A DNA stretch of 64,000 bases from contig NW_022985220.1 of NCBI RefSeq assembly GCF_010093535.1, positions 195,925 through 259,924 on the forward strand. The letters run 5' to 3'. The stretch's first letter is position 1. The number at the start of each line of letters is the position of its first letter. The DNA comes from Lindgomyces ingoldianus (lineage: Eukaryota; Ascomycota; Dothideomycetes; Pleosporales; Lindgomycetaceae). A model generated the notes under the pieces. It was given only the letters and a program-made list of their open reading frames with translations, was not told the DNA's origin and searched no databases. Made by a program: the position numbers and the translations under genes. Below, in pieces: positions 47,133 through 59,941 of this stretch.

Positions 47133-48055
47133 CTATCGCCTAAACTTGCTAAAGATAACCGCAATAATAAGCAAGACAAGGACTGTGATGATCGCAATCG
47201 TGATAATCCGATTCGTAGCCATCCTAGATCATACCCTCGTTAGCAAACAGCACCTCTCAGAATGGCAACCCAAATCTGGACTCCACATCAACACCAGACT
47301 GAGCTTAGGCACCCTGGGATCGAGAATAAGCATACCTTCGCGCCATTCCCCTGAGTGTTTTGATGCTCCGGTCAGTGTACCCCTCGCTCGCCAACAGCGT
47401 CTCCCTCGTCCGCGTAATCTGCTCTCTTTGTGTGTGCAGGTCGCCCAGCGTATTCCGTCCAATCTCCTCTGTCTCCAGAGCAATTCTTTGACTCTCTCTA
47501 ATTCTGCCGGATGACCTGCCAAGTCTCTCGGTGCCTGAAAGCAGTTGCTGACGCTGCTCGAGCTGGTCGTCGGTAGTTGGGTTATCGGTGTAGCGCGAGC
47601 CAAAGAGTGCGTGGCGGTCATCGGCAAGAGATTTGAGTTTGCGCTCTGCGCCATCAACGTCGGACTCGAAATTGCGAAGCCGTTGCTTCGACTTAGATTT
47701 CGAGGTTGCTGGAATGTTGGGCATTTCGATGCGCATTTGTCCAAGCTAGTGTAGATATCCATCAGTCACCTCTTCTCAGTTAAACCAAGCCGGATATCCT
47801 TTCAATAAATGGTTGCATATCTCCGTCTCTTGACGCATACTCTGTTTCGGTTCGCGCTCTAACGTATTTACTCACCAGTTCCTTTGCCTCTTCCAGCGCC
47901 CTCTCTGCCTTCCTTATGGACGCTTTTCGAGGCTCGCCAGAGAGCTCTGGTATCTCATCTAGCTGCTGGTTCAAATCGGCTTGCACTAGCTTGAGCTCAG
48001 CTTCATAGCTGCCGAAGCGTTCGGTGCCGGCATCGGCATCGATGAGGTTTGCCAT
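47133..48055 (-). CDS. vti1: v-SNARE Vti1 (Qb-SNARE)
   Basis: Transcript-order exons 48055-47876, 47745-47336, 47223-47133 encode 226 residues. Vti1 is a membrane-anchored Qb-SNARE for Golgi-endosome and vacuolar fusion. The N-terminal Habc-type helices (YEAELKLVQADLNQQLDEI, SIRKAERALEEAKELLGQM) are followed by the SNARE motif (about 130-190, ending GYTDRSIKTLRGMARR) and a C-terminal membrane anchor (IITIAIITVLVLLIIAVIF) coded mainly by the last exon. Splicing was fixed by continuity: AKEL|LGQMRIE and GMARR|MATNR. Length and layout match fungal Vti1. Confidence 0.95.
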
Positions 48056-49058
48056 TGTTCAGATGGTCCTAGGGGGGTATTTGCAGTTCTACGATCCGGC
48101 GAGAAGAAGGATTATTAGCGAAAATCGATACAGTGATGTTGCTGGAAGTGTGGAGGCGGGTGGAGTGAGGATGGTTGAGGTGTAGGAGGGTTCATGAGGT
48201 CAGCCTAGAGTTCCGCGCAGGTGCCAAGACTAAATCACGTGCAACCACTGGGCGCTGCGTTCTCATAACATGTGCTTGTATCGCTCCGTGGTCCATCACA
48301 CTCTCTATTGATTAACTACGACGAACAGTGATTGGGTATGATTTTCATACATCCAGTGCCTTCATAGGCTTTGCTAAACAAAGTCAACTCCTCAGTCAGG
48401 CTAAGTCCAACAAGAGAAAGCATTGTATTGCATTCCAGGTTACCTTGTATCTCTTTCTTCCGCAATTCTCGTTTCTCTATTAAGGTCTCCTTCAGTTAAG
48501 CACCCGTCCAACTTTCTCTAACACGGCTTGGCCAATCACTGAGCGACCACTCAAGACCATATTCGGAAGCGGCCTCCTCACACCTTGTTGTTCCACGCCC
48601 TTGGTTCATGGAGTCTAGTGTCTCACCGATATTTTCTGTGGATAGACTTAGTACTAATGCCTATTATTTCATAGAGACATTAACCCAGATGGGTTGGAAG
48701 AGAGTGTTTCCAAAAACGTACTAGTTCCAAACACAAGCCAATCATGTCTCTATGACAGCCGTTGGAATTGGACCTTTCCACTCATTCATCTCTCAAAGGT
48801 CAACGCCCAATAAGTATTATCTACCCTAATTTTCTCCAAGGTTTCTACACCTCCCCACTCTTTCAATTTTCAATTGTGTTGGGAGTTTGTCCAGACCATC
48901 GGCAGCTTAGCTGAAACCATTCTCGCTTCAAAAGTCATGACCTCATCACTTCCCCTTTCGAACTTGCAACGTTCCTCTTCCTTATCTTCTTAGCTCTCTT
49001 TGCTAGCAACGCAATTCTAGTGCAGATCCTGAAGCCTTTGTCTAGAACCAGCCAAGAG
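48056..49058. other. Divergent promoter region, vti1 / FAD protein
   Basis: About 1 kb between two divergently transcribed genes. No gene inside. Pyrimidine-rich tracts precede both starts. An E-box-like CACGTG lies near 48236. Confidence 0.5.
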
Positions 49059-50716
49059 ATGGAGAGAAAACGAATAGCCATCGTTGGCAGCGGGGTTTCA
49101 GGTGTGAGTGCTCTCTGGACACTCAAGAACACACAGCATGAAGTACATCTTTTTGAAAAAGAAGACCGACTAGGTGGCCATACAAACACCGTGACTTGGG
49201 AAAGTAATGGCCACAGTACTCCAGTCGACACTGGGTTCATCGTTCTCAACACCGCTACGTATCGTTAGTATTCTACATATTCAAGTACTCCTTTCACGTG
49301 ATTAATGGAAATGCTAATCTCATTTCAGCGAACTTCATCGCCTTCCTTGCCTCTCTTAAGATCAAAACAATCGCTTCCGAAATGACCTTTGGCATCTCCC
49401 GCGATCAAGGCGCCTTCGAATGGTCTGGCACATCGCTCTCCGCTCTCTTCGCCCAGCCAACAAATCTCTTCAAACCGTCTTTCTGGCGCATGATCTTCGA
49501 CATTGTGCGCTTCAATCAATTTTCTCTAGACCTTCTGTCTACGTCTTCTTCTAGTCCCGTAAACAATATTAGTATCGGGGAGTATCTGGAAAAGGAGGGG
49601 TATTCGGATGCTTTCAAAAATGACTATTTGATTCCAATGACGGCCTGTGTATGGAGCACCGGACCTGATAAATGTGCTCTCGAGTTCCCGGTTCTGACCC
49701 TAGTAAGGTTCATGTGGAATCACCACTTGCTAACCACCGTAGCGGAGAGACCACCGTGGCTGACGATCGAAGGGGGCTCGAAGAAGTACATCAATGCTGC
49801 GATCAGAGAGTGTACAAACGCTAAGGTGCATCTTGGGGTAGCTGTGGAATCTGCCACCCGGAAAGATGGAAAGGTCATTCTACGCCTGGGAGGAGAAGCC
49901 GAAAACAAGGTAGAATGGTTTGATGAGGTAATTCTGGCCTGTCACGGCGACCAAGCTTTCAAGATCATCAGACAAACCGCTGAACCAGATGAGACGGATA
50001 TTCTGAGTGTGTTTGAGACAACACCAAACACTGCTTATTTACATTCTGATCTTTCAGTACGTTTTCTATATTCCTCTTGCGTGTCGAGGCTTATAAGAAT
50101 GTAGCTTATGCCCCAACGCCACACCGCTTGGTCCGCATGGAACTACCTGGCAACATCCCAACGTCAATCAAAACCCTCCACCTCCGTTTATGGCGCGCCC
50201 CAGACAGTCACCTTGACCTACAATATGAACATCCTGCAATCCCTCCCAACGAACACTTACGGCAACATCCTTGTCACCATGAACCCGGCAAACCCACCGA
50301 ATCCGTCACTCACCCAAGCCACGTTCCACTACCGGCACCCGCTGTATACTGCTCCTATGGTTGCTGCTCAAGAAAGGTTGGAATGGATTCAAGGGAAGCG
50401 GGGGATATGGTACGCGGGTGCTTGGACGGGTTATGGTTTTCATGAAGATGGGTTTGCCAGTGGAATGAGGGTAGGTTTACGGCTTGGAGGGGAGGTGACA
50501 TGGGAGGTGAAGGATGCAAATTTCAGTAGGGGATCGAGACCTGTGTTAGATTGGAAAGACTATGCTGTAAGGATCGTAATTCTGGGTTTACAGTTGTTCA
50601 TTACTGTCTTAGAACGGGTGTTGGTAGTGCACAGAATGAGGGGCACGCCGGAGGGTAATGGTGTTGTGCATGTGAATGGCTTTGGGGCAAGAAATGGGAA
50701 GCCGAAGGAATTGTAG
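49059..50716 (+). CDS. FAD-dependent amine oxidase-type oxidoreductase (COG2907-like)
   Basis: Exons 49059-49263, 49329-50056, 50105-50716 give 514 residues. The start ATG at 49059 immediately precedes the dinucleotide-binding motif (RIAIVGSGVSGVSALWTL), followed by FEKEDRLGGHTNTV and the conserved VDTGFIVLNTATYPNF, which spans the first intron (TAT C|CG). Near the C-terminus WYAGAWTGYGFHEDGFASG is the second FAD contact typical of this family, and a hydrophobic segment (VRIVILGLQLFITVLERVLV) may anchor it to membranes. Bacterial relatives sit next to cyclopropane-fatty-acid synthase and DUF1365 genes, suggesting lipid modification; no such partner is seen here. Substrate unknown. Confidence 0.88.
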
Positions 50717-50974
50717 TCGATCCATTCCTTAGGAAGCGCGAGTTCGAACCCTCAGCGATCGCTGTCTCTACACGTTTAGGTACATCACCGCCACCCTATA
50801 GTCGAATTCCAGTATCATAATTATGCCATTGAATTTTGAGGAATCCTGATACGACCCTAGTCATCACAGAATGGGCACCCAGATGCTGAAGCGAGCCATT
50901 TCATTCCCGATACGGCCGCCCGCAATATGAAATCCGTTCGAAAAGCCCCTCCATTCCGCATCTCCAAACTCACC

Positions 50975-51489
50975 CTAGACCTCAGCAATTTCCCTCAGTC
51001 GTCGGATCGTGGATCTCGTAGCGGCAGCGGCTGGGGTTCTGCGAGATGTTGGTTAGCCAAGCCCTCTACTATTCCATATCTTGCACGCTCTCCCCCCTAG
51101 TCCAAACAGAGAAGAGATGTCTTACGAGACAGTGTACGCGCCCCCGGCGGTCGTCTTCTTGCATGACCGACACTCCCAGATACCAACAGCCTTCCTCTTG
51201 ACCGCAGTCTTGCCGCAGAATGTGCATGTGTACCTATCCCAACTCATCAGTCTCAATTCGTCTTCGAACCGCGTAAGTTGCAGGAGTAGCAGGTAAATTT
51301 ACCGAGCGTGTTGTGTGATCTGTACAATGCCATTGTTAGCACCTCGCTCTCACCAAAGAACACACCCGTCTTCGAAATCAGCCGGGGAATTCAACATACC
51401 TCCATCTTCTTGACCTGTTTACGGAGCGAAGCGCCATAGCGCGTGCCGTATTTACCGGTAATACCGACTTTCTTCGTGCGCTTGGTCAT
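50975..51489 (-). CDS. rpl43: Large-subunit ribosomal protein eL43 (L37a)
   Basis: Transcript-order exons 51489-51400, 51319-51303, 51233-51126, 51038-50975 encode 92 residues, exactly the family length. The first exon reads [19 protein letters not shown], the second is a 17-nt micro-exon (ITQHA plus two bases), and the third carries the zinc ribbon (CTFCGK ... WECRSCKK). The last exon ends [14 protein letters not shown]. eL43 is a structural zinc protein of the 60S subunit. All four cysteines are present. Its 3' end faces the FAD protein gene 258 bp away. Confidence 0.95.
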
Positions 51490-52288
51490 TTTGAGTTGTG
51501 TGTCGTAGGTCGTTCGAGATGGGAATAACTGGCAGATCGAAGTTGTCGTTGGGACAATTTCGTGGTGGTGCTTAGTCAACTGTTAAGCGAAAGCCGGGTC
51601 AGGAAAACGTTTTTTCTGATGATTCATCTCAGCGGCACATTCGATCCCAACAGCAACTCAGTTATCCAAGTTGACAGACTGAGGTCACGGGGTTCTTTCT
51701 GTGCTGTCTTTACAGTCGTAGTTGCCATTGATTCTAAATTGGAAATTGATGAAGACGACTCAATTGCTCGAAAACTTCCGGGTCTTGCAGCCTCAAACTG
51801 AATTTCTATTTCCGAGATGATGTCTTGGTCTCCATTCTTAAGAACAGTGTTGTCGGACGCTAGGAGCCATTTAGTCACACATATCTCTCTCATGATTTAG
51901 TAGTTTCACCGAGTGGCCAATGAACTTTTGTATAGCAAGCCCGTCGTCCCATGCGACATCGAAGCGCTACGCACTCTTATTCAGACACTATACGCAAGCC
52001 CGGGTCTAGCAGCTCTCATAAACGAGATTGCAGGTCCAGAATAATATATGAGAAGTTCGGAATCTACCTGAGTCCACCAATCTCACCATTCCCGAGATAT
52101 GGTAGAGGTGCTCCAGAGCCTTGAAACCCCTAACTACCAGACATGGATGGACGGATGCGCCTACTTGTCTTATGGAAAACGCGAATTCTCTTAACGCAAA
52201 TACAGCACCGGATATATTGAAGTGTCCATTCCCAATTGCTGAGATCTATTTTCTACGACTGTAACTAACAAATATCAAACACCATGTC
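51490..52288. other. Promoter of eL43 and 3' region of tsr1
   Basis: No gene supported. An 89-codon minus-strand frame (51624-51893) lacks motifs and sits where the eL43 promoter and tsr1 terminator must be. Confidence 0.45.
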
Positions 52289-54803
52289 TCATGGTTGCCA
52301 CGCCTTCGCAGGTCTGGGCCATACCCGTTTGTACAATGACACCGCAACTGCATCCATAGGGTTGATCTTCCCATCAAAAGTCGCCTTGAAATATCCGTGC
52401 GTCCCGAGACTCTCCTTGATGAACCCGCTCCGACCCCTTCTCGTCCACAACGGAAGACTCTTGAACCACTTCACGTCTTTATCGTCGAAGAACATGTAAC
52501 GTACTGTGACCACACGCTTGTTGATTTTAAGTGGGTGTCCTGTGAGAATAATGCGTTTCGCAATCACTCGGTTGAGGGAGGGTGGAAGGCTAGTGCCCGT
52601 GGCGATGAGTTGAAGAGTGCTAGTGCTTGGGATCACATTACTGTCTTCAACCGAGACGCGCTGAAAATAGAGAACTGGGACGGAGCCCCAGGTCAATGGT
52701 CCGGTGAATGAAGCGATGGCTGAGCGTCCGGGATGGAGGTAACGATCGAATTTATGGACATCGTTCGGAGTGTTTCCGGCTTGGGAGAATAGCTGCGTTA
52801 CGTTAGCGAAGAAATTATAACTAAGATACTTGATAACTCACAGGGTTGATGACCATCCTCCTCGGTCCACACTGGACAATAATCTCTGTTTTTGATTTGA
52901 TTGGTGACGGATATTCTGAACTGAGCAGAATACTGTAGTTGCAAGCCGTTCGCTTATGCTCGTGACGCAAGAGAGAATATAGTGCGACAGGTCGCGACTG
53001 ACTCTGCTGAAACGACAGAGGAACTCCACGTAGATAAATATTTACTCGAGTACCAGGCGTAACACCACCAGCCCATGCCTCCCTTACAATACGAGTGGCG
53101 GTCTTCTTATAATCTGATATCTCAAGAAGACGAGCCCAGTCCTCCGGCTCATATGGTTTATCTTCATCGGTCTCCCATATGCTCGTCTTCAGGCTCTTCA
53201 ATCCACGATACCGAATGAGACGTTCTCGGGCGGCAACGTTGGGGTGTAACTCGATCTCGTCTGGAAACTCGAGATCTTCGTCGGCTTCTGTCTTTCTCGT
53301 TTTTCGGTACGCTGCAATCTCCTCTACTTCCTGATCTGGCGATGGATCTAGGAACATTTCGGACTGCGGGTATTCGGAAGGACCAGCTTCTGTAGGTGCT
53401 CTGCCATTGAGATCCAGCCCTTCGAGCCCGTCTGCAGGGTCAAAAGTCTCGTTCCTCATGTGCTGCGGAAACTCCTCTTCGAAGTCTTCTAAGTCAGAAC
53501 CTGAATCTGACACGTCGTCAATGAACCATGCGCTCTGGTACTTGCTAGTTCCCTTCGGTAATCGCTTTGGTCGTGAAGGATTGACCATTGTCTCCTCATC
53601 CGAGAAATAATGGTGATCATCGAGAAGGACTCCTCTTCGCTCAGAGGGAGCGACGGAAGCAGCATAATTTGTAACGTTATCCATGATAGTCTCTTCAGGT
53701 GCCAGCTCAGCAAGATCGTCCTGTTGTTCAGTTGGAGTGTCCAGAACGACGTTTTGTTCCGCATCCACCATCATAGCGTCACCTTTCGCTCTTCTTCTCG
53801 ACTCTAGCGGTGCTGCGGTGATCTTGCCGACCTGAAAGTCCCCCCAATCGCCAACTTGGACAAGCCGATCGGCTTTGAGACCTTGACCTCGCACGACACC
53901 TGTCAACACAACCTCACCAGTGCCCTCACTGGTCACCGCAGATTTCCCGCCTGGCCATGCGATGTCCTCTATGAACATATAACTCCTCTGATCTCGCCAC
54001 CTTATTCCTTTAGTCGTGGTTGTGCATAATGATCGAACTAGATTCGAAGCCTCTTGTCGAGAATCAAGAGAGAAGACACGTTCTGTCGAAGGGAGCCAAT
54101 GGGTGATATAGGACTTGAGTGAAGCAACAACCTGGGGTCTTCGCTTCGGCGGTTCGATAGCGTCTAGGCCTTGTACGACCGTATAACAGTTGGAGATACC
54201 CTGACACTCAACTGACTTCAATATTAACTCACCCTCCTGATCAACCTCTTCTTCGCAGGAAAGGACGAAAATAACAAAATCAGCAACCCGGCAAGCATCC
54301 AAAGATGCCAGAAGTTCCTTTTTGACCACAAGATATTGTAATTTTTGCTTGAATCGCTCAACCTCAGTTCGCACCCAGCCTGCCTGGGGCACTTCCTCTT
54401 CCACATCTAAACTTGCGTTCAGGCTTCGTACGGCAGCAGCGGTCGACACATGCCCGCAAAGTGGTATAACAGCAACGACCCTTGGTGCCCCATCTCTGCC
54501 AGCGAATATATTTGTGGCTTTGGCGTGTTCCTGGTCTTTGGTAAGGCGCAATTGCTTTGCTCGATTGCGCCGATCCAGCTTGGACATAACTTGCTGATGA
54601 GGGGTTTTGCGGCTTCCTCTTTCAAAGCTTTCGACTTTCCCTATCGAACCACTGTCAGTGCTGAGAGCATAACATAAGCCAGAGGGAATCAGACCTTTCG
54701 ATTGTTCTTTTAATGAGCTCTTTGTGGCATGACGAGACTTGAAGGCCTTTTGGGTTTGCTTCGTGGTGCTCCGATGGTGATGCGGGGCGACCATGGGCGC
54801 CAT
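52289..54803 (-). CDS. tsr1: Ribosome biogenesis GTPase-like factor Tsr1
   Basis: Transcript-order exons 54803-54695, 54640-52842, 52792-52289 give 803 residues. Tsr1 is needed for late 40S maturation and resembles Bms1/EF-Tu but without GTPase activity. The start MAPMVAPHHHRSTTK (54801-54803) is the usual Tsr1 N-terminus; the frame is open 18 codons further, which I leave out. The 54-nt intron 54641-54694 is stop-free and has an unusual GTCTGA donor, but removal restores LKEQSK|GKVESFERGSRKTPHQQ. Acidic linkers lie mid-protein. The last exon ends in the highly conserved block TRRGRSGFIKESLGTHGYFK and SLYKRVWPR. Confidence 0.95.
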
Positions 54804-55940
54804 ACTGCCGCCTGCCTTGAATCTGAGAGGGAGAGACGCCACGTTGAAGAGAGACAAGAAGTGGTGAGGGGTAATCCTTATGAGGCGGCCAGTCGCGATA
54901 TTTTCGTGGGAAAAATAGCCTTATCGATAGGAAATCTTGGCACCTGAACGGTCCGTGCGTTTATTTCGCTTCTATGTTTATGGCGTTGGAAGCTCTACTT
55001 TAAGTGATGAATAGCACCACTATGCAACATCACTTAGCCCTTGTCCAGTTCTCTGATTGTGTCTCGGCTACGCGATTACTTTACGAATTCCATATTTGTA
55101 GAGATGACACATGACTCGGACGCTTGGACAGAGCGGAAGCTACGCCAAAAACAATATGGAATGAGCATTTACAGTTCTCTAAGACGAACTCTAGAGCCCC
55201 GAGAATACGATCCTGGAGGTAAGAGGCAGTGGTTCTAGCTAAGTACTTGACGCGTGCTGCTATTAGGTTTTTGACCCAGGCCCCCGCTTCAGCGCCTGTA
55301 ACCTCGTAGTGGACATGAGTTATGAAAGAAGTGATGTATTGTGTACTGAGAGTCTGAGGAGCTATATAATTTATATAGTATGATGAGGCGCCAAGCCCAA
55401 GGTTGGTTGGGTGGCCCATCGTAGAACCCGCCGGCTTATAGTTCCGCTGCTCAGAAGGACGGTAGGAACAAGCGGAGTCAACAGTCTGAAGTCAAAAAGC
55501 GGTCAGTGCGATTCGTTACCTTTTGTGGCAAGTAAAGTAGCCGCTATTTAGGTAGTGTGTTTGCGCTCTTGCCTCTACTGGAAACAGCCTTGATGTAAAT
55601 GGTGGTATGGTTCTCCCCCTAATTTTCACAATCACTCTTCTATAGGTTCGTCAGCTCATTTGCTCGACCGCTCGCAGCCATGTGCTAGGTACATTGAATC
55701 CTTACCAGCACCTCAATACCATCGCACACCCCCACCGCCTTAACGCCAGTCTTCCCCTTTGTTATTACGACTGTCTCCAGGTAGACCGAGTCTAAGGTAG
55801 TACACATAAGGGCGGCCAGCCGCCTGGATATTTTCTTCACCTCACCCCAACAACACGCGGCAGAGCCTCTATCAACCAATTCAACCTCCCTTGTCGGGCT
55901 CACCCTACCCACGCAATTCGACAACCTCGAGGGCGCCAAA
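54804..55940. other. Divergent promoter region, tsr1 / Stc1-domain gene
   Basis: About 1.1 kb. Minus-strand frames at 55081-55419 and 55685-55954 have no motifs, and the latter overlaps the first Stc1-domain exon antisense. No gene supported. Confidence 0.45.
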
Positions 55941-57215
55941 ATGGGACGTAACAAGAAGCAGATGCATTCATACGGCTATTCCGAGACCCAGGAGTCAGTC
56001 ATTATACTCTCGCACACGTTCTGCCTGTTGAAAGAGGCTAACATCAAACTAGGCTACAGGTCATTCCTCTCCCTGAGAAGTATGTGAGCTCCATCTCAGC
56101 AATTTTGGCTTATCCTCGAAATAGCCGTTCAAGCATTGCTATAGCTAGCCCCCAGCCATCAAGTCTCACTGACACGAGTGCAGGGTGAAGTGTAGCCGGT
56201 GCAACAAGTGGAAGAATCATGCCAACTTTTCCAACAAACAGTTGTTGGATGCTAAGTACGCTATCAAGGTCAACGGACGCAATGCCACCTACCGCATCAA
56301 ATGTCGCGGATGTACCGGTCAGCAAGTCATGGAGATCGAATGCATGATGTGTCACGAGACTAAGGGGTTGGAGGAATATGCCAAAGTCCAACGCGCTAAG
56401 CCAGACTGTGCTGTAAGTATTTTACTTTGCTGAAGTTCCTAGATCTAGCATTAACTGCCCTGAAGAAATGTATGGCTTGCGTTGAGAAACAGTTGGAACT
56501 GGACGCAGTCGAAGACGACAAATATGAAGACCCTCGTGATGCCTACGAACCCATCGATCATTCCGCCGGCAACTATCCGGAGTACTGGGGCCATTCTAAT
56601 ATGACTTCCATTGCTTCTGATGCGGTAAGCTTCCTCTTGTGTCCCGTCTTCGACAAGACACTTGTTAAAAAAAGATAGGGAACTCATAACTTTGAGGGTT
56701 CGGATGATGGCTCTGATTCCGGCGGAGGTATCAACCTCGATGGAGATATGCACAAGCTCTCTCTCAGCACCTCCAACACTAATACAAATACTACATCACT
56801 GATCGACATCGGATACTGTGCGCACGGTGGCAATAACGGAGGTCCTGTCCAGTCTGGTGGGGACGGATGGGTTATGGCGGGAGCTAAGTCCTGGAATTCC
56901 AAGTCTCAGACTCAGCTGAGCACCTGGTCGGGCTTCGATCCGACGGCGTATGGCCACCCACGAAGTGGCGCTGACTCTGTTGCGGGAAGCGCCAATACCT
57001 TCAACTCCACAAACACCGAACAGACTGAGACTAACAAGAAAGGGTTCGCTAAGATCAAAGCCTTTGTATGTGCTGTTTCTTTCTCTTGAGTGCTCTTATT
57101 AACGAAATGTTAGAAGGCGCAGCCAAACCCCAAGCCAGTAGTAGAGGATGACTGGGAATCTGAGTCGGAGGAGTCTGATGACGGCGACGATGATGAGAGT
57201 GATGTCGAAATCTAA
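55941..57215 (+). CDS. stc1: Stc1-domain zinc-binding protein
   Basis: Six exons: 55941-55993, 56053-56079, 56184-56412, 56466-56624, 56679-57065, 57114-57215 (318 residues). The 27-nt second exon supplies the linker LQVIPLPEK. The Stc1 domain then shows CxxC pairs in VKCSRCNKW, IKCRGCTGQQ, IECMMCHETK and AKCMACVEKQ, with the signature HANFSNKQLLDA. In fission yeast Stc1 bridges the RNAi complex (RITS) to the H3K9 methyltransferase complex. The C-terminal half is Ser/Asn/Gly-rich and ends in an acidic tail (ESEESDDGDDDESDVEI), as is common in filamentous fungal members, whose role is untested. Acceptor 56052 was chosen because it alone keeps VIPLPEK in frame. Confidence 0.85.
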
Positions 57216-57751
57216 CGAGCTCTTGCTCGTGCATTAGGTGGATCATTGACCGACCCGCTGCTATTTTCCTTCTGAATTCTCTACAGCTACCCAGTGATGG
57301 AGTCTCCATGGAAAATAAAACTAGATGTCTCCAGGCTCTGGATTTTCTTCGGAACATGGCATTATTTCAAGACTGACTGGTGGTGGCGGCACTTCATCTG
57401 GCAAGGGCTGTCGCCGGGCGATTAATGCCTCTTTCTCAATTGGAACTGGGCAGATAAAAGCGTGCATTTATATATATATATATATTATACGACATACTGC
57501 TGTGATGGTCGATACATGAAATAGCGAAGTCATTAAGTATCCCTTGTTCTCCTGAGGTGAAGTGAAAAGGGGTACAACTAATCCTATTTCGGACTAATTA
57601 CTACTCGTGACTTCGCGAAGACGCGAGTTTCCCCCGCTCACTTTCGCCGGCTTGCTCTCTTGTCAACTGAGCGTCAACCCACCACGTCTAGCCTGCGCTC
57701 CCATCTTCGCTTTAACCTCTTTCACCTCGAGCCCGCCCTCAAATATTTAAG
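57216..57751. other. Intergenic region stc1-rad7
   Basis: Contains a (TA)n run at about 57470-57487 and ACGCG-type elements near 57620-57632 (cell-cycle box-like, speculative) ahead of rad7. No gene supported. Confidence 0.45.
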
Positions 57752-59941
57752 ATGTAAGTATTCACAAGTTAATCAATCGTGTCCACGAGCTAATTGTTGC
57801 TCCCCAGGTCGGGACGCCGTGGTCGCAACTCGGCAGGAATTCGCGGGCCGTACGTGCAATTCTCTCCCATGTTCTCTCGGTCGAATTTCTAACGAATTCC
57901 TCAGACACTCTGCTTTGACGGACTATTTGGCGGTGAGATACATTCCCAACTGACGATGACTGTAGTGCGTGGGCTAATCCTTCCATCTCAGACCCACAAC
58001 ATCTCTGCCCAACAAATCCGTGATTCGTACCGCCAACGCCTTCAACAGGCCGAAGCGCAGGCCGAGCAAGAATCCCCGGAAGCTGGAGAGAATGGTGAAC
58101 TAGTACAAGATGATGACGAGGCCGAGGCACAAGCACAGGCGCAGGCACAAACCGAAGCAGAGTCGTCTGCAATGGCGGCCGAGCGCTCTCGAAAGCGCAA
58201 GCGCAACCAGGAAGAAGCTATCGCGAAGATAAAGAAAGGCAAGGAAGCAAAGAAAAAAGCATCAAAGAAAGCATCAAAGAAAGCATCAAAGAAAAAGCCT
58301 CGTGGTTCAGATGACGATGATAACAATGATTCGGACTACGACGATGACTTCCTTAACATGTATAAGAAAGCGAAGCCGCTTCCCGGGCAGTTGGAGAACT
58401 GCGAGCTTTGCGAAAAGCGTTTCACTGTTACGCCGTATAGCAAGGCCGGTCCGGATGGTGGCCTGCTGTGCGCACCTTGTGGAAAGGCAGTAACTAAGGA
58501 AACAAAGGCTACGGAAAAGGCTGCTAAGCCAATTGCTGTTCGTAAGGCGAGGAGGAAGATCGAGAGCAATCGTCTAGATGGCATCACTATGCGTGGGCCC
58601 AAGACTCTTCAGCAGATTTGCATTGAAAAACTTGCAAACCACTCCGAGGATATCGAAGAATTTGGCGAATTACCGGAGGCCATCATGAACCGTCTAAGCG
58701 AGATTTTCTCTAAGAAGCGAGCTATGAACTCGACCACTGTCAAGCTGTTTCTTCGTCCTGATATGGATACTGTTGTTATTCATGAGGCAGCTTGTACGTA
58801 GCTAACGTTTTACCCCTTAGTGCATCCTAATTAATGTTCCATAGATCTCGAGACTGAAGATTTTGACCAAATCTTTGCCGTGGTCCCTGAGATAAAAAGG
58901 CTGTCACTCAAAAACTGTTGCCAGTTCAAGGATGGAAACATGGAGTACCTGATTGAGAAGGCCAAACAGCTCAATGCCATTCAGCTCCTTGGCGCAAACC
59001 TTGTCTCAAACGACAACTGGATCAATCTCTTCTCTGCCCGCGGTAAAGGACTTAAGTCCCTAAAGTTGGAATGGCTCGACGCAGCTTTCAATGACGAGGC
59101 CGTCCAAGCCCTCATAGAGTTTTGTCCTAACCTTGAGCGCTTGAAGCTTGAGCGCTGCAAGCAATTGGGCGTTGACTCGATACAAGCAATCGCAAAAGCA
59201 GACAACCTCCAACACCTTACCCTCCGCTTTTGCAAAGAAATCCCGCGCAAGGAACTCGTCGACCTCATTGTCTCTGTCGGCCACAACCTCCGCACGCTCT
59301 GTCTCGAGAACTTCCTTGACAACACTGTGGACCCAGATGACGACCTCCTCATCGCCATCCATGACACTTGCACGCACCTCTCCAAATTCCGCTTCACCGA
59401 GAACCATGAGTGCACCGACGACGGTTACTTAACCCTCTTCACAAACTGGTCTAACCCACCACTCCGCTACATCGACGTCAACAGCAATCGTGACATCGAC
59501 AACGCCAACCCGGACGGTCCCGAAGACATCCCCATTGGCCTCGCAGACGCTGGTTTCAAAGCGCTAATATCGCACTCCGGCTCCCGCCTCGAATACCTCT
59601 CCATCGCATCCTGCCGCCACATATCCCACGAAACCTTCGCTTCCATTTTCGATGGCGAGAAACAATACCCCCATCTCCGCGAAATTAACATGAGTTTCTG
59701 TCCGGTTGTTGATACGCAAATCGTCGCTGCCATCTTCCGTAGCTGTCCTAAAATCAGAACTGTGGTTACTTTTGGATGCTTCGAGGTTCAAGATGTGATT
59801 GTGCCGAGGGGCATCGTGTTGATTGGGGCCCCGAGGGCACAGGATGCGATTGAGCAGTTTGGAGATGTGGTTATGGAGTTTCAGACGATGAGGGAGGAGA
59901 TGCAGAGGGTGAGTGAAAGGGTTGTTCCGGTTATGGCTTAA
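57752..59941 (+). CDS. rad7: DNA repair protein Rad7
   Basis: Exons 57752-57753, 57808-57849, 57905-57932, 57992-58793, 58845-59941 (656 residues). Rad7 with Rad16 recognises lesions in non-transcribed DNA for global-genome nucleotide excision repair and serves in a cullin E3 ligase. The start codon is split AT|G by the first intron, giving MSGRRGRNSAGIRGPHSALTDYLA, the standard Rad7 opening. Next come a lysine-rich run with repeated KKAS units, a CELCEKRF ... CAPCG zinc-ribbon-like pair, and leucine-rich repeats over the C-terminal ~400 residues (LKSLKLEWLDAAFND, LERLKLERCKQLGVDS and so on). Each junction preserves frame. Confidence 0.93.

Noticed and set aside
50735..50765. TTCGAACC motif resembling a tRNA T-loop
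   Set aside because: The flanking bases do not form a five-pair T stem, and no acceptor or anticodon arm can be drawn around it.
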